DNA of 64,000 nt, taken from assembly GCA_963575745.1 (NCBI GenBank), contig CAUYUJ010015504.1:389934-453933 (forward strand), written 5' to 3'. The DNA comes from Prorocentrum cordatum. Lineage: Eukaryota > Sar > Dinophyceae > Prorocentrales > Prorocentraceae. Both the position numbers and the translations under genes were made by a program. Of the stretch, positions 52,145 through 62,412 are shown in pieces. Below the pieces are notes generated by a model. The model saw nothing but the letters and a program-made list of their open reading frames with translations, was not told where the DNA came from and did no database searches. Position 1 is the stretch's first letter, and each line of letters starts with the position of its first letter.

Positions 52145-52315
52145 CTTCCTGGGGGCGCAAGGAGGTACCGGCGCCGCTGCTCCCCGGACCTCTCCCGGGG
52201 TGCTTTGCGATGCGGATCCGGCCGTGGCGGCGAGGGCCTCCCAGAAGGCCCAACGCGAACGAAGAACACGAGGCAGGGGGCAGCAGCATCGATACCTTCT
52301 CCTCCTCTGATCGTT
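52145..52315 (+). repeat. Dispersed GGTACC-GATACC repeat, copy D
   Basis: Starts GGAGGTACCGGCGCCGCTGC and ends GCAGCATCGATACCTTCTCC. The interior has CCCCGGACCTCTCCCGGGGT and GGCGGCGAGGGCCTCCC. This is the fullest copy, about 165 bp, with loosely inverted ends. Confidence 0.8.
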
Positions 52316-52600
52316 CCCCCGCTGCCGAGCGCCCGCTGCCAGAGCAGCGGCCCGGCGGTCCTCCCGCGCCTGGCGCGCCCTCCCTCCCAGCCCCCCCGAA
52401 GCCGATCCTGGCGCTCACCCCAGGCGGCGCGGCGGCTCGAGCAGCTCCCCGGCCCGCTTTTCCTGCAGTCTTCTTCTCCGGTGCCGTCGCCGGCTTTTCC
52501 AGTTCCGTCCCCGCTTTTCGCTCGTGTTCTGGCTCCGGCTCTGGCGCCGTCGTCTTTTCAGTTCGGTGGGCCGTTCCTTTTGCTGTTTCGCACTCAAACA
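52316..52600 (-). CDS. Exon-like segment, unknown product
   Basis: The minus frame reads TTAPEPEPEHERKAGTELEK, PATAPEKKTAGKAGRGAARA, VSARIGFGGAGREGAPG and GRSAAGERSEEEK. It ends at GAGAAG/GTATCG, a possible GT donor lying at the edge of dispersed-repeat copy D. Charged and disordered. Confidence 0.4.
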
Positions 52601-52639
52601 CATGTTTTCCAAATGCGTTGAAACAATGGCTCTGCCGTT

Positions 52640-52800
52640 TCCAGGGCCCATTGAGGCCTGAACTGGACCGACTCGCGAAATCGGATCTGAAACGGAAACG
52701 GATCGCGATCGCGCTCGAATCGTCATGGAAACGGATCGTGATCGCCGATCGGATGCCTGCTGTGGAAACTGTCATCTCCACTGGACTCACAGCCTCAACT
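52640..52800. other. GAAACGGATCG-rich stretch
   Basis: Repeated GAAACGGA and CGGATCG(C/T)GATCG words. It resembles the interior of the element at 18345-18491 in the theme GAAACGAAAACGG, but no clear ends are seen. Confidence 0.4.
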
Positions 52801-52834
52801 GGCACATTCCGTAGAGGCGGCTGGCAAGCCCCTC

Positions 52835-52990
52835 CTCGTCGTCGTCCTCGTCCTCTTTCTCGTCCTCCTCCTCCCCGTCCTCCTCTTCCTGTTCCTCCTC
52901 CTTCCCCTTCTCGAAGTCGATGTCGTCCTCCTTATCGTTCTCCTTCTTCTCCTCGTCATCCTCCCCCTCCCCTTCCTCCTCCGTCTCTTA
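52835..52990. repeat. CCTCGTCCTC polypyrimidine tract
   Basis: TCGTCCTC and CCTCCTC words. Confidence 0.85.
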
Positions 52991-53127
52991 CTCCTGCCCA
53001 AGGCCTGTCTCCGCAAGGAACCCAGAAGAGATCCATCCCTGCTCCGAAAAAACATATCTCGTAGCTGGGCCGAGCCGTACCGCAAGGCGCCTGTCCGCAA
53101 TGAGGGCGCCGGTGTCTGGGCACCACG

Positions 53128-53375
53128 CGGTCGTCGTCGTCATTGTCGTCGTCGTCGTCGTCGTCGTTTTAGTCGTCGTAGTTGTCGGTCGCCGTCTTCG
53201 TCGTCGTAGCTGTCGCCTCCGTCGTCTTCGACGTTGTCGTCGTCTACACCTTACTCGTCGCAGTCACAAGAGTCGTCGTTTTAGTCGTCGTAGTCGTCGG
53301 TCGCAGTCTTCGTCGTCGTAGCTGTCGCCTCCGTCGTCTTCGACGTCGTTGTCGCCGTGGTCGTTGTCGAATTGG
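53128..53375. repeat. (GTC)n-rich tract with an internal duplication
   Basis: GTCGTCGTCGTCGTC runs. A segment with GTCGCCGTCTTCGTCGTCGT then AGCTGTCGCCTCCGTCGTCT occurs twice about 107 bp apart. Confidence 0.9.
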
Positions 53376-53404
53376 CGATCCTCCTCGGGCCAGCCTGCAG
53401 CTGC

Positions 53405-53653
53405 GCAGGGCAGTCGGATATTGATACAGCGTTTGCGACAAGAACGTGTCGTACGCTCGAGAAGCTCGGGATCAACATCTGGCTGAAGTCAAGGACTGTA
53501 CGAGACCTAAGCATGTTGACGACAGACGCCCTATCCGTTGTTACTGCCAGTGCTCACTCATTGTCGCGGCCCCTTGTATGTGCACAGATGTTGTCGTCGT
53601 CGCAGCCGCTTTTGTCCGATATGGAGGCTTGCTGGTATTACGAACATGTGTAA
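53405..53653 (+). CDS. Exon-like segment, unknown product
   Basis: The plus frame reads SDIDTAFATRTCRTLEKLGI, NIWLKSRTVRDLSMLTTDAL and SVVTASAHSLSRPLVCAQ. Well balanced, stop at 53651-53653. The other plus frame over the same DNA is poorer. Confidence 0.35.
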   Translation, partial: AGQSDIDTAFATRTCRTLEKLGINIWLKSRTVRDLSMLTTDALSVVTASAHSLSRPLVCAQMLSSSQPLLSDMEACWYYEHV

Positions 53654-53839
53654 GAGCATGCTCATGCATCCGCACGCAAGAGAACTATATTACGGCGCAA
53701 CCAGCTTGTAAGTTTAAGAATGTTGTTGCTGCAGACAAGCAAGCACTGAAAAATAGGATGTGCTCACTCCACATACTGTGCATTATGGGTCCAATACGCT
53801 TCCATTACACACTCACTTCTTAACTGGGATGATGGTTTG

Positions 53840-54100
53840 CATTCGTTGTCATATTACTTGTCCTGGATGGATTACGTTCAGGTTGCTGTGCGCCCCTGGG
53901 GTGCGGAGATTGAGGGCGAATGTGCACAATGGATACGAGCTGAGGGTCTGGATCAGCTCAACGGTGTCTGGGCGACCACGGCGATTCATGCCGCATGCCG
54001 TTCGTCAGCTCGCTCGCGCCTGGCCGTCGCTCTTTGTCGGCTCCTCGAACCGACGAAATTCAAACATACGATGGGCCGATGGCTGGGGGAGGCGGCCGTC
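53840..54100 (+). CDS. Exon-like segment, frame uncertain
   Basis: One plus frame reads VQVAVRPWGAEIEGECAQWI, AEGLDQLNGVWATTAIHAAC and RLAVALCRLLEPTKFKHTMG. Another reads RLRANVHNGYELRVWISSTV. Both look reasonable, so a real exon is likely but its frame is not fixed. Confidence 0.35.
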
Positions 54101-54240
54101 GTCGTCCGTCGACGTCGGCCGTCGTCGCCCGTCGTCGTCGCCCGTCGTCGTCGCCCGTCGTCGTCGCCCGTCGTCGTCACCGTCGTCACCGTCGTCGTCG
54201 TCGCCGTCGTCGCGTCGTCGTCGTCGTCGACGTCGCGTGG
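54085..54240. repeat. (CGTCGT)n tract between two similar flanks
   Basis: CGTCGTCGTCGCCCGTCGTC repeats. The flanks ATTCAAACATACGATGGGCC and ATCCAAACTACGGCAAGCC (each followed by GATGGCT) are similar. Confidence 0.9.
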
Positions 54241-54299
54241 CGCACGGATCCAAACTACGGCAAGCCGATGGCTCGGGCCGCCCGCGCCCTGGGAAAAGG

Positions 54300-55065
54300 A
54301 CCGCGGGGAAGGGCACCCGCCTTCCCCCCATCCCTCTGTGCCTCCCCGCCCCCCCCCCCCCCTCTGTGCCTGCCTGCCTCCCGCCCCTCCCCGTTCCCCA
54401 TTCCCTCCCCGTTCCCCTTTCCCCTCCCCTCTCCTCCACCACCCTTCTCCTTCTGGTCCTTGTTGTCGTCGTCCTCCTCCTCCTCCTCCTCCTCCTCCTC
54501 CACCGCCCTTCCGTCATCTCCGGTCCCCTCCCCACCCTTCTTTTCTGTTCCTCCTCCTCCTCCTCACCATCACCGCCACCACCATCATCATGAATATCGT
54601 CTCCCCGCCCCTCCCCTCCCCCCCTTCCTCCGCCCACTCTTCCCCCTCCTCCGTCTCCCTATCCCCCTCCTTCTTGCCGGCCCCCCCTTCTAACCTCGGG
54701 AGAAGCGCCTCGTGAACAGCCGGAGGATGCGGCTCGGCTCTTGCTGCGCGCACGCGCGCGCGCGTGGCCGGCGTCGGCACAAGGGTGGGCCGGGGTGAAT
54801 GAGAGACTCCACCTCCTCCGCCTCCGCCTCCTCCGCCTCCGCCTCCGCCTCCTCCCCTCCTCCTCCCCCTCCACCTCCTCCTCGTCATCCGCCTCACCTC
54901 TTCCCCCTCCTCATGCTCCTCCTCCGCCTCGCCCTCGTCCTCCTCCCTCCTCCTCCTCCTCCTCCTCCTCCTCCTCCTCCTCCTCCTCCCGCTCCTCCTC
55001 CCCCTCTTCCTCCTCCTCCTCCTTTTCCTCCTGCTTTCTTCATCCTCCGTTCTATGTTCTTCCTC
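54300..55065. repeat. Long polypyrimidine CCTCCTCC region
   Basis: C/T-rich almost throughout, with pure (CTC)n at about 54473-54500 and 54945-54990. A short mixed island at 54690-54800 contains CGCACGCGCGCGCGCG. Confidence 0.9.
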
Positions 55066-55159
55066 GTCCCAGGGGGGATGGGGGGAGTGAAGAGAAACTC
55101 GCGGAGGACAACGGAAGCATGGGGGGAAAGGGATGGGGGCGAGGATGAGGAGGAGTACG

Positions 55160-55240
55160 AAGGAGGTAATAGTAATGGTAATGGTGATGGTAATGGTAAT
55201 GGCAATGGTAGTGGTAATGGCAATGGTAATGGTAATGGTA
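55160..55240. repeat. (GGTAAT)n microsatellite
   Basis: GGTAATGGTAATGGTGATGG-type 6-bp units. Confidence 0.95.
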
Positions 55241-55264
55241 AGCTCTCGAAGCGAGAATACTTAT

Positions 55265-55741
55265 TCATAAAAGGTGGGATGCGGCCTCTGGCTTGTTGCT
55301 CCGACAACGAGAGAACCTTCGGCCGGAACCACCGATCCTGTTCAAAGATTCCGTGCGCGTCTTAGTGCGATTACTCGTGCATGGTTTCCCTAGGTCTGGA
55401 ACCTGTCGGGAGGCGAAGACGCCACATGACCCACAAAAGCAGAGCTCAAGAGCACCGAGAGGGACGGCGGCGGAGGAGTGAAGAACGGAGGGGCGAGAAG
55501 GGCAGTCCTTGAGGCGCACGGTCGGGATGCCAGGATGTGACAAGCGACAGGGAGAAGACCGCAGGACAGAATGAGAGACGCTGGAAGCGTCAACCGCTGT
55601 GATGCAGCTCTTGCTGGACTGGAATGCGTAGGAAGGCTGCTCGCTGCTGCTACTGATCCTTCTCCGCCACATCGCTCCCCCCCTCCTCCTGCTTCCCCTC
55701 CGGCTCCTCCCGTGTCTTCGCCTCGCCAATGCGCAACTCAT
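55265..55741 (-). CDS. Exon-like segment, strand uncertain
   Basis: The minus frame contains SEQPSYAFQSSKSCITAVDA, GIPTVRLKDCPSRPSVLHSS and RTKTRTESLNRIGGSGRRFS. The opposite strand has LRPEPPILFKDSVRVLVRLL, also plausible. Confidence 0.3.
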   Translation of the reverse strand: MSCALARRRHGRSRRGSRRRGGAMWRRRISSSSEQPSYAFQSSKSCITAVDASSVSHSVLRSSPCRLSHPGIPTVRLKDCPSRPSVLHSSAAVPLGALELCFCGSCGVFASRQVPDLGKPCTSNRTKTRTESLNRIGGSGRRFSRCRSNKPEAASHLL

Positions 55742-55910
55742 CCCAGCAGGCTCTGCCGTCAGAGGCGGCCGTCAGAGGCTGCCGAGAGGCAAGGAGAAGG
55801 TAGACAATGCGAGCGATCGCACAAGCAGGCGGGACACGAAGCGGGCGGGAACACACATCGGCTGATACCTCGGAGGGTGAGGACCGTCTCTTGCGAGGCG
55901 GGGCTCCTGC
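55650..55910 (-). CDS. Exon-like segment, possible C-terminus
   Basis: The minus frame reads ACAIARIVYLLLASRQPLTA, SDGRACWDELRIGEAKTREE and PEGKQEEGGSDVAEKDQ, then stop. It overlaps the start of the previous candidate in another frame, so at most one is real there. Confidence 0.3.
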   Translation of the reverse strand, partial: AGAPPRKRRSSPSEVSADVCSRPLRVPPACAIARIVYLLLASRQPLTAASDGRACWDELRIGEAKTREEPEGKQEEGGSDVAEKDQ

Positions 55911-56008
55911 GCGGGCCCACGAGCGCTCGCTGTTCAGGGGGGGCGTTCCGCGCAGCGAGAAATCCCTTGTGTGGCCCAGTGAGGAGGGGACCCGGGATGG
56001 GAGTGTGT

Positions 56009-56179
56009 ACGGTGGCGGCATTGGATAAGGAAACCTTCGATAAGGAGTCCAGGGTCTGGAAGCCAGTGTAAAACCAATCGTGGGTTGGCCATGGATCTCA
56101 CCGCCACCCTCATCAGATAAGGAACCCTCCAGGGTCTGAACCCGCTGGGCACGTTCCTTATCGAATGCCCCCACCGTAG
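56009..56179. mobile_element. Inverted-repeat (MITE-like) element, about 170 bp
   Basis: TACGGTGGCGGCATTGGATA then AGGAAAC at the left is matched in reverse complement by ACGTTCCTTATCGAATGCCC then CCACCGTAG at the right. The arms are about 27 bp with a few mismatches. CCAGGGTCTG occurs in both halves. Confidence 0.6.
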
Positions 56180-56214
56180 TGCAGCTTGCCTGATACATCG
56201 GGGGTTTACTCTGG

Positions 56215-56345
56215 TCCTCCTCCTCCTCCTCCTCCTCCTCCTCCTCATCGTCCTCTTCCTCCTCATCGTCCTTGTCAGGTTCCTCGCCCTCCTCCTCCTC
56301 CTCCGCCTCCTCATCCTGCTCCTGCTCCTCCTCCTTCTCCTTCTC
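56215..56345. repeat. CCTCCT/CATCGTCC tract
   Basis: Polypyrimidine with occasional CATCGTC. Confidence 0.85.
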
Positions 56346-56389
56346 CTCTCTCAAAGATCGACGCCCGCACATGTCCATGGGCGCGTCCT

Positions 56390-56460
56390 GGCAAGAAACT
56401 GGAGGCAGATCCGGCCGTGGCGGCACGAGAAGCCTCCCAGGCGAACAACAACTTAGATAC
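56390..56460 (+). repeat. Fragment of the dispersed GGTACC-GATACC repeat
   Basis: GATCCGGCCGTGGCGGCACG and GAAGCCTCCCAGGCGAACAA match the second half of copy D, ending TAGATACCTCATAG. Confidence 0.55.
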
Positions 56461-56464
56461 CTCA

Positions 56465-56945
56465 TAGTCTCTCCTCCTCCTCCTCCTCCTCCGTCTCCTC
56501 CTCTTCCTCCTCCTCCTCCTCCTCTGCCTCCTTCGCCTCCTCCTCCTTTTCCTCCTCCTCCTCCGCCTTTTCCTCCTCCTCTCCCCACTTCTTCTCTTCC
56601 ATCTCTTGGGAATGAAGGACTCCGCTTTCTTCCCTCCTCATCCTCCTGCTGCAGCTCCTAATCCTCCACCTCATCATCCTCCTCCTGCCCTCTTCTCTCC
56701 CATCCTTCTCCCTCCACCTCCTCCTCCTCCTCCTGCTGCTGCCCTCTTCTCTCCCATCCTTCTCCCTCCGCCTCCTTCTCCTCCTCCTGCCCTCTTCTCT
56801 CCCTTCCTTTTCCCTCCACCTCCTTCTCCTCCTCCTCCTCCTCCACCTCCTCCTCCTCTTCCTCCTCTTCCTCTTCCTCTTCCTCTTTCTCCTCCCCCTC
56901 CTCCTCCTCCTCCTCCTCCACATCCTCCTCCCTCCCTCCCTTCTC
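56465..56945. repeat. Polypyrimidine CTCCTCC region
   Basis: C/T-rich with (CTC)n. The phrase CTTCTCTCCCATCCTTCTCC recurs three times at about 60-bp spacing. Confidence 0.9.
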
Positions 56946-57079
56946 CTCATGGCGGAAGGGTGTCGGCCCGCCAGCGGGTCGCACAGGTTGCAGACGTTCA
57001 GCGGGCTCAGCTGCCGCTCCAGAGACTGCAACACCTACGGACGCGCCGCCAGACCGCCCCCGGAAAGGGGACACAAGGC

Positions 57080-57225
57080 GATGAGAAGGGGGGCGATGAT
57101 GACGGGGAGGGGAGGGGGTTCAAGGAGGAGCAGAAGAAGGGGGTGGATGAGGAGGAGGAGGCGGAGGAGGAGGAGGAGGAGGAGGAGCAGAAGAAGGGGG
57201 TGGAGGAGGAGGAGGAGGGGACGTA
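57080..57225. repeat. GAGGAG-rich purine tract with a short duplication
   Basis: GGAGCAGAAGAAGGGGGTGG appears twice, separated by (GAG)n. Confidence 0.85.
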
Positions 57226-57339
57226 AAACCAAGATGTACCAACGATGCTGCAATGCCCCCCCCCGTCCCAAGCCCCCTCCCCATCGGTGCCCACACGCAT
57301 TCTCTTTCACTGCGCGAAGCGCCCCCCTTGAACGATGAG

Positions 57340-58205
57340 CGGCCTTATCGGGCCCGCGTCTCAGGCGGACGCTCCGTTTCGGAAGAAACTGCCCTCACCT
57401 TCCGAGCTACATAACGAATGCGACAAGGTGGTGCCATATCCAAACGACAGCCCCGCTTTGAAAATGAACCGCCGTCTCCGTAGAACTCTTGCATGCCTGT
57501 AAACGTGCATGGTCGCAAAATCAAGCGGCCGCCAAAGCGAACGACCTCCCAAGCGACAGCCCAATCAAACTCTGTTGCCACATCTTACACGTGCGGTGAC
57601 ATGTACAAGGGGAGGCTGAAGGCAATCACTAATTTTGAAACGACCCACCCTCCATCAATGCAACTGTTGGATTTGTTTTACGCGTTCGCGGTGCCAACGC
57701 GAGAACCACTTCTCGACAACGATCCGCCCTCCATCCGTGTTGATGTTGGGTGCTGGAAAGACGGACGTGAGCGGCACCAGAGCGAGAGCCCAAGTTTGAC
57801 AACGGCCCGCCGCCATCCGATGAAGCCGCTGCAATCTGTGAGGACGAGCGTGCGCGGCGCCACGAGGAGAACACGAGTCTGAAAGCGGCTCGCCCTCCAT
57901 CCACGTAGCAGCTGGCATGTACAAATACGAGCGTGCGCGGAGCCAACACGAGAGCCCAAAGCTTGAAACCAACCCGCCACCCCACGAGGCTGCTGCAGAA
58001 GCTCAGGACACATGCACGGGGCGCCGGCGCGCGAGAGCACCGCCTGCAAAAACGGCCCGACCGCCGCCCGTGTAACTTTTTTGATCGATGCTAAGACGAG
58101 TGCGCGCGGCGCCAAACCGAACGCCCAGGTTTGAAACACGTTCGCCCTCGATCCGTCGAGCTGCTAGACATCCCAAGCTTCAATCACCGGTGAGGCAGTC
58201 CTGCG
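57340..58205. repeat. Tandem repeat, about 80-90 bp units
   Basis: About ten diverged units with GAGCGTGCGCGGCGCCA, CACGAGAGCCCAAGCTTGAA and CGGCCCGCCCTCCATCC themes. Open frames through it are repeat-derived. Confidence 0.75.
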
Positions 58206-58289
58206 TGACCCGCACAGGGCCGACGCAAACCGCTCCCAAACTCGTGAACCTCATCCTCTTCATCCTTCCTTACGCTTCTCCTGTGAACC

Positions 58290-58480
58290 TCTTACCATCC
58301 TCCTCCTCCTCCTCGTCCTCACTCCTCCCCTTCCTCTCTCCTCCCTTTCTTCGTCCTCTCTCGGCCAGTCCTTCCTCCCTCCCCCGCCTGCCTCATCATA
58401 TTCCCTCTTCTCCTGCCCCCTCTCCTCCTTCCTCTTTCACTCCTCCTGCCTCCCTCACCCCCTCCCTCCTCTGCCTTCGG
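58290..58480. repeat. Polypyrimidine tract
   Basis: CTCCTCCTCC and CCTTCCTC words. Confidence 0.85.
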
Positions 58481-58589
58481 GCGGGAGGCGGAGGTAAAGG
58501 CCGTGTGTGTGCGTGCCGCTAGGCGGGCGGGCAGGCGTACGGAGGTGTGCGATAGGGTCGATGGGGATAGGAGGGTGGGAGCGTGGGCG

Positions 58590-58720
58590 CGATTGAGGGG
58601 GGAGGGACGGGGGGGAATTGTGGGGCATTGGGGTTGAGGGGGGGGAAGAAGGGGAGGGGAGGGATGAAGTCGATGAGGGAGCGAAGGAGGGAAGGGGAGG
58701 GAGGGAGGGATGGGGGGCCT
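58590..58720. repeat. G-rich GGGAGGGA tract
   Basis: GGGGAGGGAGGGAGGGATGG and similar runs. Confidence 0.85.
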
Positions 58721-58979
58721 GAACCATGGGGCGGATATGAGCTTTACAAGATGTGCATGCGCAAATAGTGGGAAGCGATCGGCAGAGACATGAAACTCTC
58801 TATCTCTGAACTGAATAGAAGGAGGGTGTGGATATGTGGTCATGCACATCTGTCTGCCGAGCTACATAAAAGGGGGGATCACAACAGACGTCTAGATGTT
58901 TCAGTATCTGTGTGTAAAAAGGAAGAGGGAAGCAGAGAGAGAGAGAAATAAAGAAAGAAAGAAGCCGCTGGCAGCCTCC

Positions 58980-59186
58980 AGGCCATGGCCTCCGCCAGAC
59001 TTTGGGTTCACCTGTGGCAGTGGCAATCGCTGGCACGCTGAGTTGGCCGCTCCAAGGAAAAAGGGTGGAAGGACGAATGGAAGAAAGGGGCATGGTCCGC
59101 AAGCGTCGACAGGCTCGACAGAACCAGCCTCAATTAACCTCGATCGGTCTTTAGACCCTCCCCAACAGAAAACGCTTGGAAATTAA
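58980..59186 (+). CDS. Exon-like segment, weak
   Basis: The end of a plus frame (58896-59186) reads PPPDFGFTCGSGNRWHAELA, GPQASTGSTEPASINLDRSL and DPPQQKTLGN, stop. The start of the frame is a purine repeat. No family is recognised. Confidence 0.25.
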   Translation, partial: RPWPPPDFGFTCGSGNRWHAELAAPRKKGGRTNGRKGHGPQASTGSTEPASINLDRSLDPPQQKTLGN

Positions 59187-59264
59187 GTATTTAGTCGGCG
59201 ACTTTCTTGACGGACCGGGGCCCCACAAATAGTAGAAATAATACTTTCCGCTCGGCACCTGCCG

Positions 59265-59405
59265 CACAACAACGACGACGACGACTACCATTGCGGCTAC
59301 GACCACCCTACGACTACCATTGCGACTACGACTACGGCTACGAATACATAGCGACCATGACCACTATTACGACTACGGCTACGGGTACGACTACGACAAC
59401 GCAAA
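59265..59405. repeat. CGACTACGACTACGG repeat
   Basis: Trinucleotide-like ACG/ACT words. Confidence 0.9.
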
Positions 59406-59409
59406 CTCG

Positions 59410-59960
59410 CGAATCAAACATATGCACCTTCCTACTCCGATCCACATGAAAAGATGCTTACACATTCTCTCGCGTGTAGGGTGGCCCACAATGGATTCTT
59501 CCCTGGAAGAGAGAACCCCTTAACCAGCCCGCCCAACAATTGAGGGGCAATAGTCCCCGCCACGACGACAAACGGAAGACGACGACGAGAAAAGGCGAGT
59601 TCATGCCCCGCCGAGGGAAGCAGGAGGGCGGACCCAAACTAAAGACTTCCTGAGGTGACGCTCACAGAAAATATCCCGTCTCCGTCCTACATGTCCACCT
59701 TCCCCATCCAGAATGCCCCATGCTCCATCCTTCTCCACCTCTTCTTTTGGCTCCTGCATCTCTTCCTCATGCACCCTCCCTCATGATCCTGTTACTTCTC
59801 CTCTTCCTTCTTGCCCTCCTCCTCCTCCTCCTCCTCCGTCTCCTCCTCAGCATGTTTCTTCTTATCCTGCGGCCTGCCCACAAGGTCTTTAAAGCCGAGG
59901 GCGCGTGTGTCACATGACGCCGCGGAGAAATGCAGATACTGATTGGCAGGCGCTCCCCAG
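59410..59960. other. No gene seen; CTCCTCC patch
   Basis: Mixed sequence with a (CTC)n patch at 59818-59850. No supported frame. Confidence 0.4.
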
Positions 59961-60215
59961 GTTATTGATCAATGGTGGAGGGGTGCGAAATGGCCGCGCC
60001 GTACTGCCGATGCAGCGCCGATAGATCAGCAACGCATCGACGACGCCGGCGATGCATCCGCGAAGTCGGCGTGGAGAAAATCTGGCCCACATCGAGCCGC
60101 ATCGCCAGTGCATCAGCGATGCGGCGGTATCCTCCGACCCCATCTGCTCGGACCTCATCTGGGAGGCTTGGAGGATTGGCCCGACCTGTCCCGAAACGCG
60201 GAGGTCTGTGCCACT
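59960..60215. other. Possible exon, strand unclear
   Basis: Plus: DQQRIDDAGDASAKSAWRKS. Minus: LQASQMRSEQMGSEDTAASL. Both are plausible short pieces. GATGCATC and CATCGACGACGCCGGCGATG give local palindromic repetition. Confidence 0.2.
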
Positions 60216-60291
60216 ACTCCTACGACTACGACTACGACTACGACGACTACTACTACTACTGCTACTACTACTACTTCTACTACTACTACTA

Positions 60292-60340
<49 letters not shown>

Positions 60341-60425
60341 CACTACTACTAAGACTACTACTACGACTACTACTACAACTACGACGACGACTACTACTAC
60401 TACTACTACTACTAGGACGACGACG

Positions 60426-60468
<43 letters not shown>

Positions 60469-60600
60469 TTACTACTACTACTACTACTACTACGACTACG
60501 ACTGCGACGACGACTACTACTACTACTACTACTACTACATCTACTACTACTGCTGCTGCTACTACTGCTGCTACTACTACTTCTTCTACTGGTACTTCTT

Positions 60601-60663
<63 letters not shown>

Positions 60664-60664
60664 T

Positions 60665-60726
<62 letters not shown>

Positions 60727-60760
60727 GTACTAGTACTAGTACTAGTACTACTAGTACTAT

Positions 60761-60823
<63 letters not shown>

Positions 60824-60859
60824 GACTACTACTACGACTACTACTACTACTACTACTAC

Positions 60860-60906
<47 letters not shown>

Positions 60907-60927
60907 GCTACTGCTACTACTACTACT

Positions 60928-60965
<38 letters not shown>

Positions 60966-61015
60966 TACTACTACTACTACTTCTACTACCACTACTACTA
61001 CTACTACTACTGCTG

Positions 61016-61070
<55 letters not shown>

Positions 61071-61072
61071 AA
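60215..61072. repeat. (CTA)n trinucleotide tract, about 860 bp
   Basis: Almost uninterrupted CTACTACTA with CGA, CTG and TAG interruptions. Poly-Thr, Leu, Tyr, Ser or Val frames up to 443 codons are artefacts. Confidence 0.98.
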
Positions 61073-61084
61073 CCTCGTCTTCTT

Positions 61085-61335
61085 GTGCGTAGTGTTTTTG
61101 TACGTCGGGTTTGTTTCTAAGCGGTGCTTTCCGTTGTGCTTATGTCCGTTTTCAAATTGTTATTTCAACACCAACATCTTCATTTCGACATTGAGCGTAA
61201 CCGTTGGAAGAGGTCATCTTAATGCTGAAATGATATGCGTCGTGTTTTTTGCGCAGTGCTTTTGCGCATGCTGAAAAAATCTGCGTAGTGTTTTTGCGTC
61301 GTGGTTTTGCGTAGTGTATTTGCGCATGTTGAAAT
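61085..61335. repeat. TTGCGTAGTGTTTT degenerate repeat, first block
   Basis: TGCGTAGTGTTTTTG and TGCGCAGTGCTTTTGCGC words, related to 62390-63050. Confidence 0.7.
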
Positions 61336-61544
61336 CCGCCGATCCGGCGTGTGAGTTTCAAGGAGTCTCAGCTACAGCCTCGAAGCTGAGCCTCAGCCTC
61401 TGGGGGGGTTGCCGGGGTGGCTCTGCCGGGGAAGGGGGGATGGGGGGGGGGGTGCGAGTTTCAGGTGGATGCGGGGCGCTGCTGTTACAGAAGACTCTAA
61501 TCTCGAGGATGCGCTGGAAGGGTGGCCGCGGCCGCAAAAGTCTC

Positions 61545-62065
61545 TGAGGACGGTCTACGAAAGTCCCGAGACCCCGAAGGATCGCCCGAACACGCCCAAG
61601 ATGGCCCCAAGACGGCCCAAGAGCCTTCCACGACGTCTGAAGAGGCCTCCAAGAGGCCTCCCACGATGGCCCCCAGAGGCAAAAATCGTTGATTCCCATT
61701 GTTTTTTTTCCATGTTTTTGGGGTTGTCGCTTTTTTCTGCTTTCCGACGCTCCATGACGGCCCGAGAGGCCCCCAAGACCGCTCGAAGACGGCCCAGGAG
61801 GCCCCCAGACAGTCCCAAGACGGCCCAAGAGGGTCCCAAGGCGGCCCAAGAGCCGCCCAAGACGGCCCAACAGGCCCCAAGACGGCCACAACAGGACCCA
61901 AAAGAGGGACGAAAAGCGGAAAAAAATTAGCATTCCAGCCCACAAAGCCCCCAGGAGGCCCCAAGAGCCTCCAAGAGGGCCTCCGAAAGCCCCAAAGAAG
62001 CCCCCACGACGCCCAGACAGGCTCCTAAGATGGCTCAGAAAACGCCCCAAAAGGGCGTCCTTGCG
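61545..62065. repeat. GGCCCAAGA minisatellite arrays with a unique core
   Basis: Arrays at 61585-61675 and 61765-62040 flank a core at 61677-61770 with AAAAATCGTTGATTCCCATT, TTTTCTGCTTTCCGACGCTC and CATGACGG. The core and its position match 15374-15470. Confidence 0.9.
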
Positions 62066-62182
62066 CCGATAGGCTCGCCTCCACCGCTCGCACCACATCG
62101 TCCAGGCCACATGTTTCGTAACACGACTCCGTGCACGACGTATCGTGAGTTTCCAAAGTGATCGGCATCCTGTATGGGATTG

Positions 62183-62412
62183 TCATGTCATTATATTATT
62201 TCTCGTCCCCACGGTCACTGCAAGCACCCCGCCGTTGATAGAACCACTGTTGCGAGATGGCTCTATTGACCCAACTGCATTCCTACGCCCTTTCGAAGGT
62301 AACCCGAGAAGTTTGTGCGTTTGAGTGTGCGCCCATAATGTCTGCGTCTGGAGAATAACACCGAGCGACCCGGATCGGCGGCACTGGCCGAAGGCCACTA
62401 CAATAATATGCG
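62183..62412 (-). CDS. Exon-like segment, unknown product
   Basis: The minus frame reads VVAFGQCRRSGSLGVILQTQ, TLWAHTQTHKLLGLPSKGRR and NAVGSIEPSRNSGSINGGVL, stop at 62183. It lies in one of the few non-repeat stretches at this end of the window. Confidence 0.35.

Noticed and set aside
59943-61274. Very long plus-strand ORF (443 codons) and its minus counterpart
   Set aside because: Mostly (CTA)n translated as Thr, Leu, Tyr, Ser or Val. Only the first 80 codons are non-repeat.
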